From an uncultured Sulfitobacter sp. (GTDB taxonomy: Bacteria; Pseudomonadota; Alphaproteobacteria; Rhodobacterales; Rhodobacteraceae), in NCBI RefSeq assembly GCF_947500075.1, contig NZ_CANMQS010000002.1:248001-312000 (forward strand): a stretch of DNA of 64,000 bases. The letters run 5' to 3'. Numbering within the stretch: the first letter of the stretch is position 1; each line of letters begins with the position of its first letter. Shown here one piece after another: positions 32,327 to 41,969 of this stretch. The position numbers were made by a program, and so were the translations under genes. The notes beneath the pieces are model-generated. The model made no database searches, was not told the DNA's origin, and saw only the letters and a list, made by a program, of their open reading frames with translations.

Positions 32327-33744
32327 ACGCAGCAGCGGCCACCAAATTGCCCACCGATGTGGGCCCCATCCATTTCGTCGGCATTGGCGGCATCGGTATG
32401 TCCGGCATCGCCGAGGTTCTGCTTAACCACGGCTACCGGGTGCAGGGGTCTGATTTGAAAGCGTCCAAGATCACCGACCGTCTGGCGGATCTGGGGGCTG
32501 TGATCTTTGAGGGGCAGAAGGCGCAAAACATTGAGGACGCGGAAGTGGTGGTCATTTCCTCTGCCATCAAACCGGGTAACGCGGAACTGGACGCGGCACG
32601 TGCACGCGGCCTGCCGATTGTGCGCCGGGCGGAGATGCTGGCCGAACTGATGCGGCTGAAATCCAACATCGCGGTGGCCGGCACGCACGGAAAGACCACG
32701 ACCACAACACTGGTGGCGGAATTGCTGGTGGCGGGGGGCATTGATCCCACTGTGGTGAACGGCGGGATCATTCATGCATACGGCTCGAACGCGCGCATGG
32801 GGCAGGGCGAGTGGATGGTCGTGGAAGCCGATGAGAGCGACGGCACTTTCAACCGTCTGCCTGCGACCATCGCCATCGTGACCAACATCGACCCCGAGCA
32901 TATGGAGCATTGGGGCGATTTCGACACGCTGCGGCAGGGGTTTCTGGATTTCGTCTCCAACATTCCGTTCTACGGGCTGGCCGTCTGCTGCACCGATCAC
33001 GAGGAAGTGCAGAAGCTGGTGGGCAAGATCAGTGACCGCCGGGTGATGACCTATGGGTTCAACGCGCAGGCGGATGTGCGCGCGGTGGATGTGACCTACA
33101 AGAACGGCGTGGCGCATTTCGACATTCATTTGCAGTCCGAGGACATGGTGATCGAAGGCTGCACCCTGCCGATGCCGGGGGATCACAACATCCTCAACGC
33201 CTTGTCTGCTGTCGCGGTCGCGCGGCATCTGGGCATGAAACGCGAAGAAATCCGCGCGGCCCTTGCGGCCTTTGGCGGCGTTAACCGCCGTTTCACGAAA
33301 GTTGGCGAAGTTGACGGCGTGACGATCATTGATGACTACGGCCACCACCCGGTTGAGATTGCCGCCGTCCTGAAAGCTGCGCGGCAGGCGACGGAGGGGC
33401 GGGTGATTGCCGTGCATCAGCCGCACCGCTACAGCCGGTTGAGCGACCTGTTTGATGACTTCTGTGCCTGTTTCAACGACGCGGATGTCGTGGGCATTGC
33501 CGAGGTCTATGGCGCGGGCGAAGACCCGATTGAAGGGGCGGACCGCGACGGGCTGGTGGCCGGATTGATCCGCCACGGCCACCGCCACGCCCGCGCGGTG
33601 ACGGGGTTGGACGATCTGGCGCGGCTGGTGCGCGAACAGGCGGTGCCCGGCGATATGGTGGTCTGTCTGGGGGCCGGCACGATCAGCACCTGGGCCAATG
33701 ACCTGCCGGAACGCTTGCAGGCCATGAAGGGAGCGGCGGCGTGA
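32323..33744 (+). CDS. murC: UDP-MurNAc:L-alanine ligase MurC
   Basis: This is a 473-aa Mur ligase. It begins with [28 protein letters not shown], has the P-loop [10 protein letters not shown] (119-128), [27 protein letters not shown] and the C-terminal [19 protein letters not shown] and [16 protein letters not shown]. It starts the stem peptide by adding L-alanine to UDP-MurNAc. It overlaps murG upstream and the small membrane-protein gene downstream by 4 bp each. Confidence 0.97.
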   Translation: MNAAAATKLPTDVGPIHFVGIGGIGMSGIAEVLLNHGYRVQGSDLKASKITDRLADLGAVIFEGQKAQNIEDAEVVVISSAIKPGNAELDAARARGLPIVRRAEMLAELMRLKSNIAVAGTHGKTTTTTLVAELLVAGGIDPTVVNGGIIHAYGSNARMGQGEWMVVEADESDGTFNRLPATIAIVTNIDPEHMEHWGDFDTLRQGFLDFVSNIPFYGLAVCCTDHEEVQKLVGKISDRRVMTYGFNAQADVRAVDVTYKNGVAHFDIHLQSEDMVIEGCTLPMPGDHNILNALSAVAVARHLGMKREEIRAALAAFGGVNRRFTKVGEVDGVTIIDDYGHHPVEIAAVLKAARQATEGRVIAVHQPHRYSRLSDLFDDFCACFNDADVVGIAEVYGAGEDPIEGADRDGLVAGLIRHGHRHARAVTGLDDLARLVREQAVPGDMVVCLGAGTISTWANDLPERLQAMKGAAA

Positions 33745-33992
33745 CCTTGCTGTGGCTGTGTGTGTTGTGGGTTTTTGCCTCCGTCGCGGTGGCGATGCTG
33801 CCGATGCGGCATCAGTATATTCCCGGTGTTGCCTTGTTGATTGCCGCGCCTGTGTTGATCATCGCGATTGGCATCCACGTGGGGTGGCTGGCATCGCTGG
33901 TGGCGGTGCTGGCCTTTGTGTCCATGTTCCGCAATCCGCTGCGCTATCTCTGGGCACGGCTGCGCGGCGAAAAGCCGGAGCTGCCGAGATGA
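33741..33992 (+). CDS. DUF2484 family small membrane protein (first of two)
   Basis: This 83-aa protein is almost all membrane helices ([57 protein letters not shown]) with a basic end [15 protein letters not shown]. The pattern, including [14 protein letters not shown], matches DUF2484, a family known mainly from Rhodobacterales. The function is unknown. It overlaps murC and the next gene by 4 bp, so it is locked into the dcw operon, which suggests a role at the envelope. Confidence 0.8.
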   Translation: MTLLWLCVLWVFASVAVAMLPMRHQYIPGVALLIAAPVLIIAIGIHVGWLASLVAVLAFVSMFRNPLRYLWARLRGEKPELPR

Positions 33993-34255
33993 GCCTTTCC
34001 CTCACACTCGCTTGCCTTTGGGCGCTGATTGCCAATGTGCTGGCGATGACACCCAGCAAGGACAACCATTGGCGCAACGCCTATATCCTGATCGCCATCG
34101 GCATCCCGATTGTCGGCTATGTCACGGTCCAGCACGGGCCCTGGGTAGGCCTTTTGGTGCTGGCGGGCGGCTGTTCGGTGTTGCGCTGGCCGATGATCTA
34201 TCTGGGCCGCTGGCTGCGGCGGGGGGCGCAAAACTGGAGAGGACCAGCTGAATGA
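33989..34255 (+). CDS. DUF2484-like small membrane protein (second of two)
   Basis: This is an 88-aa membrane protein ([57 protein letters not shown]) ending with basic GRWLRRGAQNW. The arrangement of helices and the aromatic-basic end (RWPMIYLGRWLRRG beside [13 protein letters not shown] in the preceding protein) suggest the two are paralogues from a tandem duplication. ATG overlaps the preceding stop (ATGA), and its own stop overlaps the next start. The function is unknown. Confidence 0.75.
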   Translation: MSLSLTLACLWALIANVLAMTPSKDNHWRNAYILIAIGIPIVGYVTVQHGPWVGLLVLAGGCSVLRWPMIYLGRWLRRGAQNWRGPAE

Positions 34256-34533
34256 GTTTGACCATTACAAGCATGATCGCCCTTCTGGCTGTCTGGATGC
34301 TGGCCATTGGCTGGACCGGATACCACAAACGCTTTGCCCGCTTTGCCGCACTGGTTCTGGTGGGGCTGGGGGTGAATATGTTGTGGATCACGGCGGGGCT
34401 GAAAGCCCATCCGCTGGATCCAAATGCGCTGCTGGCGGAGGCATCGCTGCTGCTTTATGCGGTGTTTGCCTTTGGCATCGGGTGGCTTGCCGGGCGTCTG
34501 GCGCGGCAGTTGCAGGCGAGCCGGGTTGAGTAG
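34252..34533 (+). CDS. Small three-helix membrane protein, unknown
   Basis: This 93-aa protein has membrane segments ITSMIALLAVWMLAIGWTGY, FAALVLVGLGVNMLWITAGL and LLLYAVFAFGIGWLAGRLARQL. It overlaps the second DUF2484 gene by 4 bp and precedes murB by 41 bp. No domain was recognised. Its position in the same translationally coupled run suggests an envelope role. Confidence 0.7.
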   Translation: MSLTITSMIALLAVWMLAIGWTGYHKRFARFAALVLVGLGVNMLWITAGLKAHPLDPNALLAEASLLLYAVFAFGIGWLAGRLARQLQASRVE

Positions 34534-34574
34534 AGGCGTTTGACGGCTGACGCGATTGCCGTTACCTCCGCGCC

Positions 34575-35507
34575 ATGACCGCGCTCTCCCTTGAGAATAT
34601 GCCCCCCGTGCGGGGCCGACTGACCGCTCACCGTCCGATGGCGGAGCTGACGTGGCTGCGCGTGGGCGGCCCGGCGGATATCCTTTTTCAGCCAGCGGAT
34701 GTCGAAGACCTTTGCGCCTTCCTCAAGGCTTTGCCGGAGGACATGCCGGTGTTCCCGGTCGGCGTGGGCAGCAACCTTATTGTGCGCGACGGCGGCCTGC
34801 GCGCGGTGGTGATCCGGCTGGGCCGTGGGTTCAATACAATTGAGGTGGAGGGCGACCTGGTCACCGCCGGGGCCGCCGCGCTGGATGCGCATGTGGCGCG
34901 CAAAGCGGCGGATCATGGGCTGGACCTGACCTTCCTGCGGACGATTCCCGGCAGCATCGGCGGGGCTTTGCGCATGAATGCAGGATGTTACGGCAGCTAT
35001 ACGGCGGATGTGTTCACCTCTGCCACGGCGGTGACCCGCGATGGCGAGGTGATCACCCTGACCGCAGATGACCTGAATTTCCGCTACCGTCAGAGCGATC
35101 TGCCAACAGGTGCGGTGCTGGTCTCTGCCACGTTCAAAGCGCCCAAAGGGGAGCCCGCCGACCTGCACGCCCGGATGGAAGCCCAACTGGCAAAACGTGA
35201 TGAAACCCAACCCACTAAAGACCGGAGTGCAGGCAGCACCTTCCGCAATCCGGCAGGTTTTTCCAGCACGGGCATGGCGGACGATGTGCATGATCTCAAG
35301 GCGTGGAAGGTCATTGAGGACGCCGGGATGAGGGGCGCGAAACGAGGCGGGGCACAGATGTCTCTCAAACACGCCAACTTTCTTGTGAACGCCGAAAACG
35401 CGACCGCTGCGGACCTTGAAGGATTGGGCGAAGAGGTGCGGAAAAAGGTTTACGATTCAGCCGGGATCAGGCTAGAATGGGAAATCATGCGCGTTGGGGA
35501 GACGTAA
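34575..35507 (+). CDS. murB: UDP-N-acetylenolpyruvoylglucosamine reductase MurB
   Basis: This is a 310-aa FAD-containing reductase. The FAD-binding segments are [40 protein letters not shown] and [22 protein letters not shown]; the catalytic part has [11 protein letters not shown] (Ser acid near the active site) and [19 protein letters not shown] with the terminal Glu region. It reduces enolpyruvyl-UDP-GlcNAc to UDP-MurNAc with NADPH. It is followed by a 93-bp gap with two AAAA-loop hairpins before ddl. Confidence 0.97.
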   Translation: MTALSLENMPPVRGRLTAHRPMAELTWLRVGGPADILFQPADVEDLCAFLKALPEDMPVFPVGVGSNLIVRDGGLRAVVIRLGRGFNTIEVEGDLVTAGAAALDAHVARKAADHGLDLTFLRTIPGSIGGALRMNAGCYGSYTADVFTSATAVTRDGEVITLTADDLNFRYRQSDLPTGAVLVSATFKAPKGEPADLHARMEAQLAKRDETQPTKDRSAGSTFRNPAGFSSTGMADDVHDLKAWKVIEDAGMRGAKRGGAQMSLKHANFLVNAENATAADLEGLGEEVRKKVYDSAGIRLEWEIMRVGET

Positions 35508-35600
35508 CACCAAACGCGTGAAACAATAAGCCGCAAAAGCGGTAGAGCGGCAAAAATTGGGACCCGAAAACGGGCCCGGAAAAAGGCAAATACTTTGGGT

Positions 35601-36515
35601 ATGTCGAGCAGGACAAACCCCACAGTGGCGGTACTTATGGGTGGCCCCTCCGCGGAGCGCGAGGTGTCATTGTCTACAGGACAGGCATGTGCAGCGGCGC
35701 TGAGGGAAAAAGACTACACGGTGGTAGAGGTCGACGCTGGCCCCGACCTGCCTGCTGTGCTGTCGGATATTGCCCCTGATGCTGTTCTGAATTGCCTGCA
35801 TGGCCGCTGGGGTGAAGATGGCTGCGTGCAGGGCCTGCTGGAATGGATGGGGATTCCCTATTCGCATTCGGGCGTGCTGGCATCCGCGCTGGCGATGGAC
35901 AAACAGCGCAGCAAGGATGTGTATCGCGGCGAGGGGCTGCCGGTGGTCGAAGGCCTGCTTGTCGCTGCCGATGAGGTGCGCGCGGCCCATGTGATGGCCC
36001 CGCCCTATGTGGTGAAACCCAACAATGAAGGCTCCTCCGTCGGGGTCTATCTGGTGCGCGAGGCGGCCAACAGCCCGCCGCAGCTGGATGGTGACATGCC
36101 CGATGTGGTGATGGTGGAGCAGTTCGTGCCGGGGCGTGAATTGACCACCACGGTGATGGGCGACCGGGCGCTGGGCGTGACGGATATTCTGACAACGGGC
36201 TGGTATGATTATGACGCAAAGTACAAAGAGGGCGGCTCCGCGCATGTGGTCCCGGCGGATATCCCCGAAGATATATACGCGCTTTGCCTCGACTATGCCC
36301 TGCGTGCGCACAACGCGCTGGGCTGCAAAGGCGTCAGCCGCACGGATTTCCGTTGGGATGAAAGCAAGGGTGCCGCAGGGCTGATCCTGCTGGAGACAAA
36401 CACGCAGCCGGGTCTGACAGGCACATCGCTGACGCCCGAACAGGCGGAGCATTGCGGCATCTCCTTTCCCGATCTGTGTGCCTGGATGGTGGAGGATGCC
36501 TCATGCGCGCGTTGA
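35601..36515 (+). CDS. ddl: D-alanine--D-alanine ligase
   Basis: This is a 304-aa ATP-grasp ligase of the DdlB type: [19 protein letters not shown] at the N terminus, [66 protein letters not shown] and the C-terminal [19 protein letters not shown]. It makes D-Ala-D-Ala for MurF. The ATG at 35601 is preferred over an in-frame TTG two codons upstream. The last 13 bp overlap ftsQ. Confidence 0.95.
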   Translation: MSSRTNPTVAVLMGGPSAEREVSLSTGQACAAALREKDYTVVEVDAGPDLPAVLSDIAPDAVLNCLHGRWGEDGCVQGLLEWMGIPYSHSGVLASALAMDKQRSKDVYRGEGLPVVEGLLVAADEVRAAHVMAPPYVVKPNNEGSSVGVYLVREAANSPPQLDGDMPDVVMVEQFVPGRELTTTVMGDRALGVTDILTTGWYDYDAKYKEGGSAHVVPADIPEDIYALCLDYALRAHNALGCKGVSRTDFRWDESKGAAGLILLETNTQPGLTGTSLTPEQAEHCGISFPDLCAWMVEDASCAR

Positions 36516-37387
36516 TCCGCAGATCCGACCCCGCCGCCACACGCAGCGATCCCGCGCCGTCGCGCTGGTCCTGGCGGTTGCAGCGTCTGATGCTGACGCC
36601 GGGTTTCCGGTTTGCCCTGCGTGTCGGCCTGCCATTCTGCCTCGCCCTGATTGCCGGTGGGCTTTATCTGGCCGATGAAAAGCGGCGCGGCGCGATTGTC
36701 GAAAAACTGGCAGAGGCCCGCACCAGCATCGAGGAACGCCCGGAGTTCATGGTCAAGCTGATGGCCATTGATGGCGCGGACCCGGCACTGGCCGCAGAAG
36801 TGCGCGCCAGCCTGCCGCTGGAATTTCCCATGACCTCGTTCGATCTGAACCTGCCGGACCTCAAGGCCCAGATAACCGCGATCAACGGTGTGCGCAGTGC
36901 CGGTGTGCGGGTCAAACCCGGTGGCATTCTGCACATCCAGATTACGCCGCGCATTCCGGTTGCCATCTGGCGCAACGCCAAGGGGCTGAGCCTGATCGAC
37001 CGCGATGGCGCCCTTGTCAGCTATATCTCCACCCGCGCGGAACATCCCGACCTGCCGCTGATCGCGGGCGATGGGGCGGCGCGCCATGTGCCGGAGGCGT
37101 TGAGCCTGATCAAGGCAGGCGCGGCGTTGGGCGACCGGATGCACGGATTGGTGCGGATGGGAGAGCGGCGCTGGGACGTGGTGCTGGACCGCGGCCAGCG
37201 CATTTTGCTGCCCGAGACCGGCGCGCTGCAAGCGCTGGACCGGGTGATCGCGCTGGAAGGCGCGCAAGAGGTTCTGACCCGCGATGTTGCACGGGTCGAC
37301 ATGCGGCTGGGGCACAGGCCCACCGTCCGCATGACCGAAGAAGCCACCGAGAAATGGTGGCAGATAAAAGAGCTGTCAGGACAATGA
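36503..37387 (+). CDS. ftsQ: Cell division protein FtsQ
   Basis: This 294-aa bitopic protein has a cytoplasmic basic N terminus ([29 protein letters not shown]), a membrane helix (about 39-57, [21 protein letters not shown]), a POTRA-like segment ([49 protein letters not shown]) and a beta domain ([19 protein letters not shown]). It links FtsL-FtsB to the divisome in the periplasm. The ATG at 36503 is internal to ddl (13-bp overlap) and has GGAGG upstream. Confidence 0.93.
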   Translation: MRALIRRSDPAATRSDPAPSRWSWRLQRLMLTPGFRFALRVGLPFCLALIAGGLYLADEKRRGAIVEKLAEARTSIEERPEFMVKLMAIDGADPALAAEVRASLPLEFPMTSFDLNLPDLKAQITAINGVRSAGVRVKPGGILHIQITPRIPVAIWRNAKGLSLIDRDGALVSYISTRAEHPDLPLIAGDGAARHVPEALSLIKAGAALGDRMHGLVRMGERRWDVVLDRGQRILLPETGALQALDRVIALEGAQEVLTRDVARVDMRLGHRPTVRMTEEATEKWWQIKELSGQ

Positions 37388-37418
37388 CAGGGACAGATTT
37401 GTATAAGGCAGACCAAGA

Positions 37419-38753
37419 ATGATGGACCTCTACGACAGCCAACGCTCCATGCGGAACATGCGCAGGGTTGCGATGCAACGTGGTGTGGTTGCGATTTTGG
37501 ATGTGGGCAGCTCCAAGATTGCCTGCCTGGTGTTGCGCTTTGACGGGGCCACGTCTTTGGGCGAAGAAGGCGAGATCGGATCGCTGGCCGGGCAGTCCGG
37601 TTTTCGGGTGATCGGGGCGGCCACCACACGGTCCCGCGGCGTTCAGTTCGGAGAGATCTGCGCCATGGGCGAGACGGAGCGCGCGATCCGCACCGCATTG
37701 CAGGCGGCACAGAAGATGGCGGGCATCCGCGTCGATCACGTGATCGCCTGTTTCTCAGGTGCGGAGCCGCGCAGCTATGGTCTGGACGCAATGATCGAGG
37801 TTGAGGACCAATCCGTCAGTGAGCAGGACGTGGCGCGGGTGCTGGCCGAATGTGACGTGCCGGAATATGGCGAGGGCCGCGAGGTGCTTCATGCCCAGCC
37901 CGTGAACTTTGCACTGGATCACCGGTCGGGTCTTGCCGATCCGCGCGGCCAGTTGGGCAACCAGCTGTCTGTGGACATGCACATGCTGACGGTTGATGCC
38001 GCCGCTGTGCAGCATCTGGCCCATTGCATCAAACGCTGTGATCTGGAATTGGCCGGGATTGCCTCGTCCTCCTATGTCTCGGGCATTTCATCGCTGGTGG
38101 AAGATGAGCAGGAACTCGGCGCGGCCTGTATTGATCTGGGCGGCGGGTCGACGGGCGTGTCGATCTTTATCAAGAAACACATGATTTACGCAGATGCGGT
38201 GCGGATGGGCGGGGATCACGTGACCTCCGACATCTCCAAAGGCCTGCAGGTGCCGACCACAACAGCCGAGCGGATCAAGACATTCTATGGCGGGGTGCAC
38301 GCCACCGGCATGGATGACCGTGAGATGATCGAAATTGGCGGCGATACGGGCGATTATGAACATGACCGCCGTACCGTCAGCCGCGCGGAACTGATCGGCA
38401 TCATGCGCCCGCGCGTTGAAGAGATCCTTGAAGAGGTGCGCGTGCGTCTGGATGCGGCAGGGTTTGATCATTTGCCCAGCCAGCAGATCGTGTTGACAGG
38501 CGGCGGCAGTCAGATCCCCGGACTGGACGGATTGGCGAGCAAGATTTTGGGCCAGCAGGTGCGGTTGGGGCGGCCTTTGCGCGTGCATGGTCTGCCACAA
38601 GCCGCAACCGGGCCGGGGTTTTCTTCGGCGGTGGGGCTGTCACTGTTTGCGGCGCACCCGCAGGACGAATGGTGGGACTTCGACATTCCCGCAGATCGGT
38701 ATCCGTCGCGCAGCTTGAAGCGTGCGGTCAAATGGTTTCGGGACAACTGGTGA
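37419..38753 (+). CDS. ftsA: Cell division protein FtsA
   Basis: This is a 444-aa actin-like ATPase. It has a phosphate 1 loop VAILDVGSSKIACLVLRF, SHS2/1C domain residues, phosphate 2 ACIDLGGGSTGVSIFIKK, adenosine loop VLTGGGSQIPGLDGLA, and a C-terminal amphipathic membrane-binding helix (SLKRAVKWFRDNW). It anchors FtsZ filaments to the membrane and recruits the later division proteins. It is separated from ftsZ by 176 bp, which probably holds an ftsZ promoter. Confidence 0.96.
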   Translation: MMDLYDSQRSMRNMRRVAMQRGVVAILDVGSSKIACLVLRFDGATSLGEEGEIGSLAGQSGFRVIGAATTRSRGVQFGEICAMGETERAIRTALQAAQKMAGIRVDHVIACFSGAEPRSYGLDAMIEVEDQSVSEQDVARVLAECDVPEYGEGREVLHAQPVNFALDHRSGLADPRGQLGNQLSVDMHMLTVDAAAVQHLAHCIKRCDLELAGIASSSYVSGISSLVEDEQELGAACIDLGGGSTGVSIFIKKHMIYADAVRMGGDHVTSDISKGLQVPTTTAERIKTFYGGVHATGMDDREMIEIGGDTGDYEHDRRTVSRAELIGIMRPRVEEILEEVRVRLDAAGFDHLPSQQIVLTGGGSQIPGLDGLASKILGQQVRLGRPLRVHGLPQAATGPGFSSAVGLSLFAAHPQDEWWDFDIPADRYPSRSLKRAVKWFRDNW

Positions 38754-38929
38754 CCACAATATGCGGTGGTGCTGCCAAGATGGAGACGAAAGAGGCAAGT
38801 TTTTGCCCATATTTAGCGGTAATTCCGTGTTTTCTAGGTGACGTTGGGGCCGTCAATCGTTAAGATTGCATGAATTGCGAAATGAAGACGCCCACGGGAT
38901 ATGGGCCAAAAAAACAGGCGGATTAGCAG

Positions 38930-40609
38930 ATGACACTCAACCTTTCGATGCCAGGACATGAAGACCTCAAGCCAAGGATCACCGTTTTCGGTGTCGGTGG
39001 TGCTGGAGGCAACGCGGTCAATAATATGATCGAAAAACAACTGGATGGCGTTGAATTCGTTGTTGCGAATACCGACGCGCAGGCGTTGCAGCAGGCAAAG
39101 GCCGATAATCGCGTGCAACTGGGCATCAAGGTCACCGAAGGTCTGGGCGCGGGCGCGCGGGCCTCTGTCGGGGCGGCTGCTGCTGAAGAATCAATCGAAC
39201 AAATCGTTGATCATCTGGCGGGCGCGCACATGTGCTTTATCACTGCTGGCATGGGCGGCGGCACTGGGACGGGCGCAGCACCGATCATCGCGCAGGCCGC
39301 GCGGGAGCTGGGTGTCCTGACCGTTGGTGTTGTGACCAAGCCTTTCCAGTTTGAAGGCGGCAAACGCATGCGTCAGGCCGAGGAGGGTGTTGAGGCCCTG
39401 CAAAAGGTTGTCGATACGCTGATCATTATCCCCAACCAGAACCTGTTCCGTCTGGCCACTGAGAAGACAACATTCACCGAAGCATTCTCCCTTGCGGATG
39501 ATGTGCTGTATCAGGGTGTGAAAGGTGTCACGGACCTGATGGTCCGTCCGGGCCTGATCAACCTCGACTTTGCTGATGTGCGCGCCGTGATGGATGAGAT
39601 GGGCAAAGCCATGATGGGCACAGGCGAGGCCGATGGCGAAGATCGCGCCATTCAGGCGGCTGAGAAAGCCATCGCCAACCCGCTACTGGACGAGATTTCC
39701 CTGCTGGGTGCCAAGGGCGTGCTGATCAACATCACCGGTGGTGATGATCTGACCCTGTTTGAACTGGACGAAGCCGCCAACCGCATCCGCGAGGAAGTGG
39801 ATCCGGATGCCAACATCATCGTGGGCTCCACGCTGGATCAGGGCATGGGCGGCACGATGCGCGTCAGCGTTGTGGCAACGGGCATCGATGCGTCCGGCGT
39901 GAAGACCGAGATCCCTGTGCCGCGCCGCTCCATGAGCGCGCCGCTACAGCCGCAGGTTGAGGCCGAAGAAGACCGCGCGCCAGCAGTTGCTGCAAAGGCC
40001 GCCCCTGTTGCCGCCGCCGCGGAAGTTTATGAAGACGAGGGTGATCAGGCACCGCTGTTCGAAGATCTGGCGACCCAGCGTGCTGTGGCGGAAGAGCGTG
40101 TCGAAGACATGTTCGCCGAGCGGGCGCAGCGGCAGACCGCAGATGATCTGCCACCCCCTGCATACCAGCCACAGGTCACCGCATTTGAGCCGCGCCGCGA
40201 TGAAGACAGCATCGAAGCAGAGCCAGAGAGCTTTGTCGCCCCACGCGCACCTGCACCCGGCACACCGTCACCCGAAGCACTGGCCCGCTTGCGCGCCGCA
40301 GCTCAGAAAGCGGCACCGCAGCAGTCTCCGGCAGCATCTGCTCCGGCACCGCAGGCATCACCTGCCGCTGGGGCGCAGCCCGCAGCGCAGGGTGGCGACA
40401 AGCCCCGCTTTGGGATCAATTCGCTGATCAACCGGATGACCGGCCATGCGGAAGGGGAGGCACCCGCAGCCCGTCCCGTGCGCCAGCAGCCACCTGTTCA
40501 GCAGCCTCAAAACCGGGCAGCTGCCGCAGCACCACAGCCACAGGAAGCGGCTGATCCGGATCAGGAACGGATCGAAATCCCGGCTTTCCTGCGCCGTCAG
40601 GCGAATTAA
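38930..40609 (+). CDS. ftsZ: Cell division protein FtsZ
   Basis: This is a 559-aa tubulin homologue. The GTPase core (about 14-320) has [17 protein letters not shown], the signature [10 protein letters not shown] (109-118), and the T7 loop [15 protein letters not shown]. The C-terminal linker (about 325-545) is very long, rich in Ala, Pro, Gln and Glu, and ends with the conserved tail peptide EIPAFLRRQ that binds FtsA and other partners. FtsZ forms the Z ring. The strong terminator at 40632 closes the transcript. Confidence 0.98.
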   Translation: MTLNLSMPGHEDLKPRITVFGVGGAGGNAVNNMIEKQLDGVEFVVANTDAQALQQAKADNRVQLGIKVTEGLGAGARASVGAAAAEESIEQIVDHLAGAHMCFITAGMGGGTGTGAAPIIAQAARELGVLTVGVVTKPFQFEGGKRMRQAEEGVEALQKVVDTLIIIPNQNLFRLATEKTTFTEAFSLADDVLYQGVKGVTDLMVRPGLINLDFADVRAVMDEMGKAMMGTGEADGEDRAIQAAEKAIANPLLDEISLLGAKGVLINITGGDDLTLFELDEAANRIREEVDPDANIIVGSTLDQGMGGTMRVSVVATGIDASGVKTEIPVPRRSMSAPLQPQVEAEEDRAPAVAAKAAPVAAAAEVYEDEGDQAPLFEDLATQRAVAEERVEDMFAERAQRQTADDLPPPAYQPQVTAFEPRRDEDSIEAEPESFVAPRAPAPGTPSPEALARLRAAAQKAAPQQSPAASAPAPQASPAAGAQPAAQGGDKPRFGINSLINRMTGHAEGEAPAARPVRQQPPVQQPQNRAAAAAPQPQEAADPDQERIEIPAFLRRQAN

Positions 40610-40631
40610 GTCAAAAAACACCGTGTATCAG

Positions 40632-40661
40632 GGGCTGCCTTCGGGCAGCCCTTTTTCGTTT
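40632..40661 (+). terminator. Rho-independent terminator after ftsZ
   Basis: GGGCTGCC-TTCG-GGCAGCCC (40632-40651) is a perfect 8-bp stem with a stable UUCG tetraloop, followed by TTTTTCGTTTTTG. It ends the dcw transcript 23 bp after the ftsZ stop and separates it from lpxC. Confidence 0.93.
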
Positions 40662-40727
40662 TTGTTTCAAAGAGTTGAAATGCGATCAGCGCAATTCGGC
40701 CCAAGTGTTACAGCCATGTTTCAGTCC

Positions 40728-40808
40728 GTTGCAAAGATTGAGTTGAGGCTTTGCAACCCAACGCGTACCTCAGGGTTCAACTTAGACAGCGATCTATGAA
40801 CCTGAGGT
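40728..40808 (+). promoter_or_regulatory. Two inverted repeats in the lpxC leader
   Basis: GTTGCAAAG-N12-CTTTGCAAC (40728-40757) has perfect 9-bp arms, and ACCTCAGG-N26-CCTGAGGT (40767-40808) has perfect 8-bp arms whose second arm abuts the lpxC ribosome binding site (GAGG, 7-8 nt before the GTG). They could form leader RNA structures or operators. No known family was recognised. Confidence 0.4.
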
Positions 40809-40815
40809 TAGGCAC

Positions 40816-41739
40816 GTGCAAAACACGATCAAATCCCCGATCAGCTTCGGTGGCAAAGGCCTGCATTCAGGTGCACCTGCCACGCTGACGATCCGTCCGG
40901 CGGGTGCCCATCATGGTATATGGTTTTCGCGCACGGATGTCGCCCTCGGCGACCGTTTGATCCCTGCGCGTTGGGATGCGGTCAACCGCTCCCCGCTGTG
41001 CACCAAGCTGGAGAATGCCACGGGTCTGTCCGTCTCTACGGTAGAGCATCTGATGGCCGCACTGGCCGGATGCGGTATTCATAACGCACTGATCGAAATT
41101 GACGGCCCCGAAGTGCCGATCCTGGACGGTTCTGCCGCGCCTTTCGTGCGCGGCATCATGCAGCGCGGCATTCGCAAGCTGGCGGCCCCCGTGATGGCCT
41201 TCGAAGTGCTCAAGGAGATCACCGTCACCGAAGGAGACGCATCGGCCACGATCGCCCCTTCCGACACGCTGCGCATTGATTTTGAAATTGATTTCGTCGA
41301 TCCAGCCATTGGCCATCAGCAGAAGTCGCTGGTGATGAACAACGGCTCTTTCGCGCGCGAGCTATGTGACAGCCGCACGTTCTGCCGTCAGGCGGATGTG
41401 GACACGATGCAGGCCAATGGGCTGGCGCTGGGTGGTGATTCAGGTGAGAACGCGGTGGTTTTCGACGGTGACAAAGTGCTCAGCCCTGGCGGTCTGCGCC
41501 ACGCGGATGAGCCTGTGCGCCACAAGATGCTGGACGCCTTGGGTGATCTGGCGCTGGCGGGGGTGCCGCTTCTGGGGCATTACACCGGCAAACGGGCAGG
41601 GCATGCCCTGACCAACACCTTGCTGCGCAAGGTTTTTGCGACACCCGGCGCCATTCGCATGATCACCTGCGATGCCGAAACCGCCGCCCGCCTGCCGGGG
41701 CATGGGCTGGTCTGGGACGAAATTCCACAAGTTGCGTGA
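40816..41739 (+). CDS. lpxC: UDP-3-O-acyl-N-acetylglucosamine deacetylase LpxC
   Basis: This is a 307-aa zinc enzyme. TVEHLMAAL (zinc His), DGPEVPILDGSAAPFV, and RHKMLDALGDLALAG (zinc His and Asp) with LGHYTGKRAGHALTN (catalytic His) give the LpxC set. It catalyses the committed step of lipid A synthesis in the cytoplasm. The GTG start at 40816 has GAGG upstream. It is separated from ftsZ by a terminator, so it has its own promoter; leader inverted repeats may contribute to regulation. Confidence 0.96.
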   Translation: MQNTIKSPISFGGKGLHSGAPATLTIRPAGAHHGIWFSRTDVALGDRLIPARWDAVNRSPLCTKLENATGLSVSTVEHLMAALAGCGIHNALIEIDGPEVPILDGSAAPFVRGIMQRGIRKLAAPVMAFEVLKEITVTEGDASATIAPSDTLRIDFEIDFVDPAIGHQQKSLVMNNGSFARELCDSRTFCRQADVDTMQANGLALGGDSGENAVVFDGDKVLSPGGLRHADEPVRHKMLDALGDLALAGVPLLGHYTGKRAGHALTNTLLRKVFATPGAIRMITCDAETAARLPGHGLVWDEIPQVA

Positions 41740-41969
41740 TGCCGCGCCGCGCACAATCACGGCAGTTGTCCGCAATCGTCGCACGCGCCCATTGAAGGCT
41801 CTCCCAAAGCAATGTATTCCGATCAGACGTGGAGCCAGAACCGCGCTATCGCATTTTGGTGACGCCCGCGCGGAAAAGTGCAAACGGCGTTTTGCTAGCC
41901 AGATTAATGTGCTAGCAATCTGCAAAAGGGGCTTTGACCCCATTGAGTGTTGAGACGAAGGGTGCAGGC
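41740..41969. other. 230-bp lpxC-bamD gap with an 8-bp inverted repeat
   Basis: TTGCTAGC and GCTAGCAA (41892-41899 and 41911-41918) are perfect arms with an 11-nt spacer, about 52-78 bp before the bamD ATG, the position expected for an operator near a promoter. No gene is supported here; a frame extending bamD upstream to 41934 is not favoured. Confidence 0.5.
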
